Assembly: GCA_036163455.1 (NCBI GenBank)
Contig: JAYZKL010000001.1
Location: 1 to 30,733, forward strand
Reading direction: 5' to 3'
From: GCA-2701705 sp036163455
GTDB taxonomy: Bacteria > Pseudomonadota > Gammaproteobacteria > GCA-002705445 > GCA-002716945
DNA: 30,733 bases
Positions 6,682-14,232 of this stretch are shown here, piece after piece. The position numbers and the translations under genes are program-made. Position 1 is the stretch's first letter, and each line of letters opens with the position of its first letter. The notes under the pieces are model-generated. The model was given only the letters and a program-made list of their open reading frames with translations, was not told the DNA's origin and ran no database searches.

Positions 6682-7152
6682 TTAACCAATCTCCTTAATT
6701 TTATTTATAACTTCAGTAACATGACCCTTTACTTTAACATTACGCCATTGAAATAAAATAATGCCTTTTTTATTAAGTAGAAAAGTGCTTCGATCAACAC
6801 CCATATACTTTCTTCCATATAAGCTTTTTTCTTTTATCACATCAAATAGATTACAAACTTTTTCTGTTTCATCAGAAATTAAAGGGAATTTAAATTTGTG
6901 TTTATCAATAAATTTATCATGAGACTTTAATGAGTCTCTAGAAACTCCTACTAAATCATAATTTAATTTTTTTATTTTAGAAAGATTAGAATTAAAATCT
7001 ATGCTTTCAGTTGTACAACCTGGCGTCATATCTCTTGGATAAAAATATATGACAAGGTTTTTTTTCAAGAAGTCTGATAATTTTTTCTTTTTTATATCAG
7101 TGCAGTCTATTTTGCAATCTTTAATTTTTTTTCCTATTTCAGCTTTTACCAT
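6682..7152 (-). CDS. bcp: Peroxiredoxin, Bcp/PrxQ family (resolving Cys not in the usual place)
   Basis: This 156-aa thioredoxin-fold peroxidase reduces H2O2 and organic hydroperoxides in the cytosol. The active site is PRDMTPGCTTE with peroxidatic C46. The residue five positions later, the resolving Cys in E. coli Bcp, is Ile here (SIDF). Only C13, C17 and C105 remain as other cysteines, so the protein is 1-Cys or uses an atypical resolving partner. Later family features are GRKYMGVDRSTFLLN and FQWRNVKVKGHV. Length is typical. It lies just after the Trm112-like gene (4-bp gap) and just before the small membrane protein gene, in one unit. Confidence 0.92.
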   Translation of the reverse strand: MVKAEIGKKIKDCKIDCTDIKKKKLSDFLKKNLVIYFYPRDMTPGCTTESIDFNSNLSKIKKLNYDLVGVSRDSLKSHDKFIDKHKFKFPLISDETEKVCNLFDVIKEKSLYGRKYMGVDRSTFLLNKKGIILFQWRNVKVKGHVTEVINKIKEIG

Positions 7153-7156
7153 GTAC

Positions 7157-7336
7157 TTACTCTATTTCTTCCTCATTCAATTTTCTAGCTCTGTCTACTA
7201 ACATTATAGGAATATCGTTCTCGATCGGGTAAGCTAGCATCGATTCATAACAGAACAGTTCGTTAGTAGTTTTATTGTAGACTAACTTCCCATGAGATTT
7301 AGGGCATATTAGAATATCAAGTAAAAATTTATTCAT
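7157..7336 (-). CDS. ycaR: Trm112/YcaR-like small protein, 59 aa
   Basis: The short frame reads MNKFLLDILICPKSHGKLVY, then ELFCYESMLAYPIENDIPIM and LVDRARKLNEEE. This matches the UPF0434/Trm112 family: LLDILxCPxxxGxL at the start and LAYPIxDGIPxML at the end, normal length about 60. C11 and C29 remain of the zinc-ribbon-type cysteines. Family members are small partners of methyltransferases or of unknown role. It is the first gene of the minus-strand unit (ycaR-bcp-membrane protein-hinT), and the gap to bcp is 4 bp. It is divergent from the PCuAC gene. Confidence 0.88.
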   Translation of the reverse strand: MNKFLLDILICPKSHGKLVYNKTTNELFCYESMLAYPIENDIPIMLVDRARKLNEEEIE

Positions 7337-7402
7337 TTGAAAATTATATTACAAAAAACCAATTACAGGAAAAAATTTAATTAAAATAGTCTATTTACGT
7401 GA

Positions 7403-7408
7403 TATTAT
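7403..7408 (+). promoter_or_regulatory. -10-like TATTAT seven bases before the PCuAC start
   Basis: TATTAT ends 7 nt before the ATG at 7416, so the transcript would begin at or next to the start codon. No Shine-Dalgarno is visible. The -35 region is weak (TTAAAA, 16-nt spacer). Confidence 0.35.
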
Positions 7409-7415
7409 GCACCTG

Positions 7416-7937
7416 ATGAGAAAAATTTTTTTTTATAGTCTATTATTCTTAATTATTGTCCCAATTAATGGAGCATATTCTTTTATGAGTGGAGTTAGCC
7501 CCGAAAAGGATGGTGGCTTAGATTTGCATATAGTAGATGGCAAGATACTCCAAGGACCTCCAAACATTGTTATTAATGCTGGTTATGGAGTATTCAAAAA
7601 TATGACCGATGAGGATATTAAGCTTATACGTTTAACAAGCCCTGTATTTGATGAAGTGCAATTACATGATATGGAATACTCTAGTGATGGAAAGGCAAAA
7701 ATGGTAGAAATTAAAGAACCAATAATTCCTGCTAAGGGCGTGTTAGAACTCCAACATGGAGGCAAGCATCTTATGCTTATCAATCGAAGACGTGATCTAA
7801 ATGCTGGTGAAATAATTAAAATTATGGTTGAGTCTAATAAAGAAAAACGTTACATGCTTGAACTTAAAGTTATAGATCCTCGTCATCAAAATACTGATAA
7901 TTCTCATCATGGGCATCATGAAATGCATTCACATTAG
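7416..7937 (+). CDS. Periplasmic copper chaperone, PCuAC family, with a His-rich tail
   Basis: This 173-aa exported protein starts MRKIFFYSLLFLIIVPINGA; an ATG three codons upstream at 7407 is possible, but the signal peptide begins best here. The copper site H(M)X10MX21HXM of PCuAC proteins (DUF461) is visible: H84-D-M86, M96, then H118-L-M120, with 21 residues between M96 and H118. PCuAC delivers Cu(I) to the CuA centre of cytochrome c oxidase or serves periplasmic copper supply. The last 20 residues are His/Met-rich (SHHGHHEMHSH), a probable second metal site or a store. It is transcribed away from the ycaR-bcp unit and lies 47 bp before clpB. Confidence 0.9.
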   Translation: MRKIFFYSLLFLIIVPINGAYSFMSGVSPEKDGGLDLHIVDGKILQGPPNIVINAGYGVFKNMTDEDIKLIRLTSPVFDEVQLHDMEYSSDGKAKMVEIKEPIIPAKGVLELQHGGKHLMLINRRRDLNAGEIIKIMVESNKEKRYMLELKVIDPRHQNTDNSHHGHHEMHSH

Positions 7938-7945
7938 AAAAAACA

Positions 7946-7977
7946 CCCCTTGTAATTAATCAACTTGGACATATATT
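7946..7977 (+). promoter_or_regulatory. Candidate clpB promoter, sigma-32-like
   Basis: CCCCTTGTAA (7946-7955) resembles the heat-shock -35 (CCCTTGAA), and TATATT at 7972-7977 could be the -10. The CCCCAT-type -10 of sigma-32 is not evident, so an ordinary sigma-70 reading (TTGTAA, 16-nt spacer, TATATT) is equally possible. The -10 lies 7 nt before the ATG. Confidence 0.35.
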
Positions 7978-7984
7978 CAGTAAT

Positions 7985-10570
7985 ATGAATATTGAAAAAT
8001 TCACTAAAAAACTAAGAGACATACTTGCTGCAGCTCAACAAACTGCATATAGCAAACAACAACAGTTTGTAGATATCCCGCACTTTTTGGATGCACTCAT
8101 TAATAATGATTGTTTGGCTAAAAGAATTTTGTTAAGTCAGTCTGGTAACTTATTTGAATTGCAGCACCAATTTAGGACTATTATTTCTAATTTACCTATA
8201 GTAGAAGGCGATAATACTATGGTAGAAATTTCAAAGTCTGTTGCACAACTTTTACAAAAATCTGAAATTGTTATGAAAGACTTGGGAGATCAATATGTGG
8301 CTACAGATGCTGCACTCTTGTCATGTTTCGAGAATGATTTAGTCAGAGATGCATTTATTGCTTCTAAATATGATTTAGAAAAAATTACTTCAAATATCCA
8401 TTCATCGCGAAAAAATGCAAAAGTTGATACTGAGGATTTTGAAGGAGAAAGCGAAGTATTAAAAAAATATACGATTGATTTAACACAATTAGCTGAAGAA
8501 GGAAAATTAGACCCAGTAATTGGTAGAGATTCAGAAATAAGAAGGGCCATTCAAGTATTACAAAGAAGAACTAAAAATAATCCTGTGTTAATTGGTGATC
8601 CGGGAGTAGGTAAGACAGCTATTGCTGAAGGTTTAGCTCAAAGGATTATTAATAATGAAATACCTGATGGTTTAAAAGACAAAAAACTACTCCAGTTGGA
8701 TCTCAGTGCAATGGTGGCTGGATCAAAATTTAGAGGAGAATTTGAAGAAAGATTAAAAAATGTTTTAAAAGAAATAACCAAACATAAGGATGAATTTATA
8801 ATATTTATTGATGAGTTACATACTATGGTTGGTGCCGGGAAAGCTGAAGGCTCTATGGATGCTGGGAATATGCTCAAACCAGCTCTTGCAAGAGGGGAAC
8901 TACATTGCATAGGTGCCACAACCTTAGATGAATATCGACAATATGTTGAAAAAGACGCGGCATTAGAGAGAAGGTTTCAAAAAGTTCTAATCAACCAACC
9001 TAGTGTTGAAGACACAGTTGCGATACTCAGAGGATTAAAAGAAAGATATGAAATTCATCATGGAGTTACCGTTACTGATACAGCTTTAATCTCAGCTGCC
9101 AATCTATCTGCTCGGTATATAACAGACAGAAATTTACCTGATAAAGCAATAGATTTGATAGATGAGGCAGCTAGTTTAATACGTATGGAAATTGATTCAA
9201 AACCAGAAGAAATGGATAGATTAGATAGAAAAATTATACAGCTTAAAATTGAAATAGAGGCGCTAAAAAAAGATGCTGATAAAGAATCTGATAAAAGGAA
9301 AGAGGTCTTAGAAAAAAACCTTTCAGAATTATCAAAGGAATATGATTCTCTAGAAAAAATTTTGGTTGCAGAGAAAAACTTGGTATTAGGAGCTAAGAAT
9401 CTAAAAACTAAACTTGAGAGCGCTAAACAGGACTTAGAGAATGCAAAAAGAAAAAATGATTTGGTAAAAATGTCAGAACTGCAATACGGATTAATACCTG
9501 AAATAGAGAATGAGATAAAATCCTCAGATAAAAGAGACGTAAGTGAATTGAAGTTACTTAGAAATAAAGTTACAGATGACATAGTTGCAGATATTGTATC
9601 CAGATGGACAGGGGTACCAGTGAATACAATTTTACAAAGCGAAAAAGAGAGACTGCTTAAAATAGAAGAATCTTTATCAAAATATGTTATAGGTCAGGAT
9701 AAAGCAATTTCAGCTATCGCAAATGCAATAAGAAGGTCGAGAGCTGGAATTGCAGATCCAAGTAAACCAAATGGCGTTTTCTTATTTTTGGGACCAACAG
9801 GTGTAGGAAAAACAGAGTTATCAAAGCAACTATCAAATTTTCTATTCGATTCTGAAGATTCATTAATAAGAATAGATATGTCTGAATATACAGAGAAACA
9901 TAATGCATCGAGATTGGTAGGAGCTCCTCCCGGCTATGTAGGTTATGAGCAAGGAGGTTGCTTAACTGAAGATGTCAGGAGAAAACCTTACTCAGTTATA
10001 TTGCTGGATGAAATTGAAAAAGCTCATCCAGAAGTTCTAAATTTATTACTTCAACTTTTTGATGATGGAAGATTGACTGATGGGCAAGGTCGTATAGTTG
10101 ATTTTAAAAATACAATTATCATTATGACATCCAATATAGGACATTTATCTTCTAATTATGATGAGAAATTTGAAGATATAAGAAAAAGTATTAAGGAAGA
10201 ACTAGAAAATCATTTCAGGCCAGAATTTTTAAATCGCATTGATGATGTTGTAGCCTTTAAACCTCTCGATGAGAATGATATTGAGAAAATTACAGAGACT
10301 CAAATTAATTTATTGAAAGATAGAATACATGAAATGACTAATTTAAAAGTTAGTGTAGATAAAAAAGTAATCAAGCATATTGCAAAGAAAGGATACGATC
10401 CTATTTTTGGTGCTCGTCCAATCAAGAGAAAAATACAAACTTTAGTTGAGAATGAAATTTCAAAGAAGATGCTTAGTGATGAATTTAAAAATCAGAAATT
10501 TATTAACATTGGATTAAAAGGTGATGAAGTTACAATTACAAAGAGTAGTAAATTAAAAGAGGTTTCATAA
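7985..10570 (+). CDS. clpB: ClpB disaggregase, AAA+ chaperone
   Basis: This 861-aa chaperone has the full ClpB layout: an N-terminal Clp repeat domain (1-145), NBD1 with Walker A GDPGVGKT (204-211) and Walker B FIIFIDELH (271-279), a coiled-coil middle domain (about 400-530, charged heptads), NBD2 with Walker A GPTGVGKT (about 603-610), and a sensor-2 GAR in the C-terminal part (IFGARPIKR). It works as a hexamer with DnaK to pull proteins out of aggregates in the cytosol. The middle domain separates ClpB from ClpA/ClpC. No Shine-Dalgarno is visible and a -10-like box sits 7 nt upstream, so the mRNA may be leaderless. Its last 6 bp overlap the end of the convergent methyltransferase-like gene. 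Confidence 0.97.
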   Translation: MNIEKFTKKLRDILAAAQQTAYSKQQQFVDIPHFLDALINNDCLAKRILLSQSGNLFELQHQFRTIISNLPIVEGDNTMVEISKSVAQLLQKSEIVMKDLGDQYVATDAALLSCFENDLVRDAFIASKYDLEKITSNIHSSRKNAKVDTEDFEGESEVLKKYTIDLTQLAEEGKLDPVIGRDSEIRRAIQVLQRRTKNNPVLIGDPGVGKTAIAEGLAQRIINNEIPDGLKDKKLLQLDLSAMVAGSKFRGEFEERLKNVLKEITKHKDEFIIFIDELHTMVGAGKAEGSMDAGNMLKPALARGELHCIGATTLDEYRQYVEKDAALERRFQKVLINQPSVEDTVAILRGLKERYEIHHGVTVTDTALISAANLSARYITDRNLPDKAIDLIDEAASLIRMEIDSKPEEMDRLDRKIIQLKIEIEALKKDADKESDKRKEVLEKNLSELSKEYDSLEKILVAEKNLVLGAKNLKTKLESAKQDLENAKRKNDLVKMSELQYGLIPEIENEIKSSDKRDVSELKLLRNKVTDDIVADIVSRWTGVPVNTILQSEKERLLKIEESLSKYVIGQDKAISAIANAIRRSRAGIADPSKPNGVFLFLGPTGVGKTELSKQLSNFLFDSEDSLIRIDMSEYTEKHNASRLVGAPPGYVGYEQGGCLTEDVRRKPYSVILLDEIEKAHPEVLNLLLQLFDDGRLTDGQGRIVDFKNTIIIMTSNIGHLSSNYDEKFEDIRKSIKEELENHFRPEFLNRIDDVVAFKPLDENDIEKITETQINLLKDRIHEMTNLKVSVDKKVIKHIAKKGYDPIFGARPIKRKIQTLVENEISKKMLSDEFKNQKFINIGLKGDEVTITKSSKLKEVS

Positions 10571-11230
10571 CCATCTTCTCACCTTACTTTTGTATATCAA
10601 ATACTCTTCTTTAAATTTTTTTTCAAGATAAATTTCCTCTCTTCTGATAACAAAAAAATCAAAAATAACAAATGTCATCACGGCAAACAATGTTATATGA
10701 ATAAATTTAAGAGATATTCCTAGCCCAATTTGAAAAATTAAAAGTCCCAAATACATAGGATTTCTGGTCAGTTGATATATATTTTTTTCAATAAGATTTT
10801 GTGATGAAGTTGTAGGCATTGGATCTTCGTTAATTTTATAAAATTGTTTTATAGCTAAATGAATTATAATAATTCCTAGAAATATTAAAGAAACTCCAAG
10901 CAAAGGTAATCTTAGAAAATCAAAATATATAGAAAATTCATAAATTTGATAGTGATAGCGGTTTATAGCCCCTATGAAAAAACCTAAATTAGCAGAAAAC
11001 AACATTATTATTGGTGGAAACGAAATAACTTTTGCATGATCATTACTATTTTTTGGATAGAAAAAAATATGGGTTAAAATTATCATTAGAAATAATGGTA
11101 AGCTTGCACTCATTGCAAGCAGCAATGCTTGTTCCATTAGAATTTTTTCATCACTTAGATACCATGAAAAGAATTCAACAAAATAATATATTGAGATAAT
11201 AAATAGTGTTAGGCAAAAAAATTTTTTCAT
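10565..11230 (-). CDS. Isoprenylcysteine/phospholipid methyltransferase-like membrane protein
   Basis: This 221-aa protein has about five hydrophobic segments (about 4-24, 36-57, 70-90, 108-127, 163-194). The C-terminal motif TRNPMYLGLLIFQIG (155-169), followed by REEIYLEKKFKEEYLIYKSK, is typical of the ICMT/PEMT methyltransferase superfamily (RHPxYxG and EExxLxxxFGxxYxxY). These enzymes transfer a methyl group from SAM at the membrane; the bacterial substrate is usually unknown, and lipid or a small hydrophobic acceptor is likely. The start ATG overlaps the rsmA stop by 4 nt. It is the last gene of the lptD operon and takes the position held by apaG or apaH in many Gammaproteobacteria. Confidence 0.75.
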   Translation of the reverse strand: MKKFFCLTLFIISIYYFVEFFSWYLSDEKILMEQALLLAMSASLPLFLMIILTHIFFYPKNSNDHAKVISFPPIIMLFSANLGFFIGAINRYHYQIYEFSIYFDFLRLPLLGVSLIFLGIIIIHLAIKQFYKINEDPMPTTSSQNLIEKNIYQLTRNPMYLGLLIFQIGLGISLKFIHITLFAVMTFVIFDFFVIRREEIYLEKKFKEEYLIYKSKVRRWL

Positions 11231-11991
11231 AAAATATCTGCTATTTTTAAGAAGTCATAAACTGTTAAGTCTTCTGGCCTTAAATTAACGTCTATATCTA
11301 GTTTAATAAAATCTTTTTCACTAACGGAGTCCTTCAAACTGGATTTAATCATTTTTCTTCTACCAATAAAGGCTGCAGTTACAATTTCCTTGAATTTTTT
11401 TTCATGATTTTTGTTTTTAAAACTGTATTTCTTAGGTATCAGACGGACATATGAAGACATCACCTTTGGTTGGGGACGGAAAACTGTGGGTGGTATATCA
11501 AAAAGTTTTTTTATGTCAAAATAAACTTGAGTCATAATACTTAAACGCCCATATTCTTTAGTTCCTGATTTTGCAATCATTCGATTAACAACTTCTTTCT
11601 GTAGCATAAAATGTGAATCTTTTATTTTTTCAGCAGCTTCAATAATTCTAAAGATAATCTCTGTAGAAATATTATATGGTAAATTACCTACTAATCTTGT
11701 ATTGGTAGATACATTTTTTTTAAAATTATACTTCAAGATATCTTCATTAATAATTTTTACAAGATGGCTATCTGTAAATATCTTTTTAAGATTAGGTATT
11801 AGTCTTTTGTCTTTTTCTACTATTTTTAAAGATTTTATTTTTTTTGATAATGGCAAAGTCAGGGCTCCATTCCCTGGCCCTATTTCTATAAAAGAATCAT
11901 TAGATAATGGATTAATGTATCTAACAATTTTATTAATAATATTATTGTCTTTTAAAAAATGTTGTCCTAGTCTTTTCTTTAAAAAAATCAT
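11227..11991 (-). CDS. rsmA: 16S rRNA dimethyladenosine transferase
   Basis: This 254-aa SAM-dependent enzyme dimethylates A1518 and A1519 in helix 45 of 16S rRNA, late in 30S assembly. Signatures are KKRLGQHFLKD (5-15), the SAM-binding motif FIEIGPGNGALT (34-45), NEDILKY, and the catalytic NLPYNIST (103-110). The C-terminal part is FRPQPKVMSSYVRLIP followed by the small helical domain. Length is slightly below the E. coli 273. Its ATG shares one base with the pdxA stop (TAATG), and its stop overlaps the next gene, so the operon is tightly coupled. Order lptD-surA-pdxA-rsmA matches E. coli. Confidence 0.96.
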   Translation of the reverse strand: MIFLKKRLGQHFLKDNNIINKIVRYINPLSNDSFIEIGPGNGALTLPLSKKIKSLKIVEKDKRLIPNLKKIFTDSHLVKIINEDILKYNFKKNVSTNTRLVGNLPYNISTEIIFRIIEAAEKIKDSHFMLQKEVVNRMIAKSGTKEYGRLSIMTQVYFDIKKLFDIPPTVFRPQPKVMSSYVRLIPKKYSFKNKNHEKKFKEIVTAAFIGRRKMIKSSLKDSVSEKDFIKLDIDVNLRPEDLTVYDFLKIADIL

Positions 11992-12959
11992 TAGGAAAAT
12001 TTTTTAGCTACATTCAATGCTTCTATGAAACTTGAGGAGTCAATTTTTTTACTCCCAACAAGTTCGAGAGCAGTGCCATGATCAACTGACACTCTAACTA
12101 TAGGTAAGCCCAAGGTAATATTGACAGTTTTTTTGAAATCTTTAAATTTAATAACTGGCAGTCCTTGGTCATGATACATTGTCAGAATTACATCATATTT
12201 TTCGATATTTTTTTTAAGAAAGGCTGTATCTGCAGGGCAAGGTCCATCTATTTTAAACTTTTTCTTTTGTAATTTCTTTATAAGAGGTGAAATGATAGTC
12301 TTTTCTTCTAATCCTAGATAACCATTTTCTCCAGCATGTGGATTCAATCCTGTTACCAATATACTAGGATCTTTGATACGAAATTTATTTATTAAATCAT
12401 TGTGTATAATTTCAATTGTTTGTATTAAGCTTTTTTTTGTAATGTATTTATTTACATTCTTCAATGGTACATGTGTAGTATGTAGTGCAACTTTCATTTC
12501 TTCATTCATAAGCATCATAACAGATTTTGTTTTGCACATTTTCGCTAGGTATTCTGTATGTCCTGATATAGCATAACCTGCTTGATTGAGTACTGATTTA
12601 CTTATTGGTCCAGTTACCATTGCAGAACATTTCTTTTTGAGGCATAGATTAGCTGCTGTCTCTATAGCACTTATTACAAATGGTGAGTTTTTGGGATTCA
12701 TTTTTCCTGGGGTATTTTTAACATTTAATTTTATAGGTAAAATGTTAATCTTATTTTTGCTAGAAATGGTTTTAGAATTTATGTCATCTAAGATATTAAC
12801 CGCTATATTTTTTTTTAATTTTTTTGCACTTGATAGAATTAGGTCAGGATCAGTTATAACAATAAAATTTTTGTCTAGAATACCTTTTTCTGCGAGCATC
12901 ACTCCTATGTCTGGGCCTATTCCAGCAGGTTCACCAAGTGTTACAGCAATTTTTGTCAT
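11991..12959 (-). CDS. pdxA: 4-hydroxythreonine-4-phosphate dehydrogenase
   Basis: This 322-aa enzyme oxidises 4-phosphohydroxy-L-threonine in the DXP-dependent pyridoxal phosphate pathway, with NAD and a divalent metal. Motifs are LGEPAGIGPD (8-17), SGHTEYLA (132-139), HTTHVPL, NPHAGENGYLG, DGPCPADTAF and MYHDQGLPVIK. The three metal-binding histidines correspond to H163, H208 and H263. Length is normal. It starts 3 bp after surA ends, with AAGGA upstream, and is followed directly by rsmA. Confidence 0.96.
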   Translation of the reverse strand: MTKIAVTLGEPAGIGPDIGVMLAEKGILDKNFIVITDPDLILSSAKKLKKNIAVNILDDINSKTISSKNKINILPIKLNVKNTPGKMNPKNSPFVISAIETAANLCLKKKCSAMVTGPISKSVLNQAGYAISGHTEYLAKMCKTKSVMMLMNEEMKVALHTTHVPLKNVNKYITKKSLIQTIEIIHNDLINKFRIKDPSILVTGLNPHAGENGYLGLEEKTIISPLIKKLQKKKFKIDGPCPADTAFLKKNIEKYDVILTMYHDQGLPVIKFKDFKKTVNITLGLPIVRVSVDHGTALELVGSKKIDSSSFIEALNVAKKFS

Positions 12960-12962
12960 TAA

Positions 12963-14231
12963 TTAAAAGTCCTTTATTTCTATGTAGGCTTGTTCCCTTA
13001 ATTTTGCAACCCAATCTTCTCTTTCTCTTTGGGCTTTGATAATTCTGATTTGATGTGCAGCATTTTTTTTCATTCTTGCATCAGTGTCATCTATAGATCT
13101 AATATTTTCAAGATAGAGGATATGCCAGCCAAATCTGCTTTTAAATGGGTCACTTATTTTCTTAACTGGCGTTTTCATCATTACATCAGAAAACTCTTTT
13201 ACAAGTGAATTAACTCTAACCCAACCTAAATCTCCACCTTTAACACCTGAAGCTTTATCTTCTGAATATCTTTTTGCAAAATTTATAAACTCATCTAAGC
13301 TTTTTATTTCATTTCTTAGTTCAAATAATTTTTCTTGAATTTCCTTTTCTGTTGTCATTACATCAGGCGTCAATAGAATGTGATAAACTTTGTACTCATT
13401 TATGAATACCTGCCCAGCACCTTCTTTATTATTTAGTTTTAATATGTGATAACCTATTCCGCTTTCTATAACTTTTGTATAAGAGTTGGTATTTATTCCT
13501 TTTAGTGCTTTTACAAAAATATCTGGAAGCCCACTTTCCTTAGTTTTTCCGTGATGCTTAATTTCTATATTAAAATTTTTATATTTATTTTTAGCTTCTT
13601 CAAACCCAAATGTATTTATATCACTAGAAAGTTTATCTATGTCGAACTTGTCTAAAGATTTTGATTCATCAAGAATAACTAATTCTGAAATATCATATTC
13701 AGATTCAGCAGTGCCTGGCAATTTTTCATTCTTTAAAAAATTTTCTATTTCATCATTTGAAACTCTAATTCTAGAATAAAATTGAGTTCTAAATAATTCA
13801 TCTACTGCAATTTTTGTTCTTAGGTCTTCAACATATTGTTGATAGTTTTTTCCAGAATTAATTATATTTGTTCTTAATTGATTCAAAGAAACGTTTTCTT
13901 TTTCCGCTATTTGTTTTAGTGCATTTTCAACAGCAATATCAGAGATATTTATACCAAATCTTTTTGTTGCTTGTATTAACAAATTATCTAAAATCATTTT
14001 TTCCAGTATTTTATCTAAAATTTCTCTTTCAGTTAAATTAGCAAATTCTTTGACTAAAACACTTTGTTCGATTTTTTTTATTTCTTCATCAACATCTGAC
14101 CGTAAAATTACTTGATCATTAACTACTGCAATAATTTCATCTTTTTTTACTTCAGAAGAGTGTGTAAATGTAGTGGTCATTATGATCATAAATACAAATA
14201 AAAGTAATTTTTGATAAATTCTTTTTTTCAT
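12963..14231 (-). CDS. surA: Periplasmic chaperone and peptidyl-prolyl isomerase SurA
   Basis: This 422-aa SurA has a signal peptide (MKKRIYQKLLLFVFMIIM...), an N-terminal SurA helical domain (about 30-160, with IAVVNDQVILRSDVDEEI), a first degenerate parvulin domain (about 170-265) and a second, better conserved one (about 275-385, VYHILLT, FAKRYSEDKASGVKGGDLGW, FSDVMM, FGWHILYL). It delivers unfolded outer-membrane proteins, notably LptD, to the BAM complex. I start it at ATG 14231, one base after the lptD stop; an in-frame TTG four codons upstream would lie inside lptD. Position next to lptD is conserved in Gammaproteobacteria. Confidence 0.95.
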   Translation of the reverse strand: MKKRIYQKLLLFVFMIIMTTTFTHSSEVKKDEIIAVVNDQVILRSDVDEEIKKIEQSVLVKEFANLTEREILDKILEKMILDNLLIQATKRFGINISDIAVENALKQIAEKENVSLNQLRTNIINSGKNYQQYVEDLRTKIAVDELFRTQFYSRIRVSNDEIENFLKNEKLPGTAESEYDISELVILDESKSLDKFDIDKLSSDINTFGFEEAKNKYKNFNIEIKHHGKTKESGLPDIFVKALKGINTNSYTKVIESGIGYHILKLNNKEGAGQVFINEYKVYHILLTPDVMTTEKEIQEKLFELRNEIKSLDEFINFAKRYSEDKASGVKGGDLGWVRVNSLVKEFSDVMMKTPVKKISDPFKSRFGWHILYLENIRSIDDTDARMKKNAAHQIRIIKAQREREDWVAKLREQAYIEIKDF

Positions 14232-14232
14232 A

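Noticed and set aside
9058..9582. 174-aa frame antisense to clpB
   Set aside because: It is Ser/Leu/Phe-rich without a start signal, lies wholly inside the clpB coiled-coil region, and is a mirror of Lys/Glu/Asp-rich codons.
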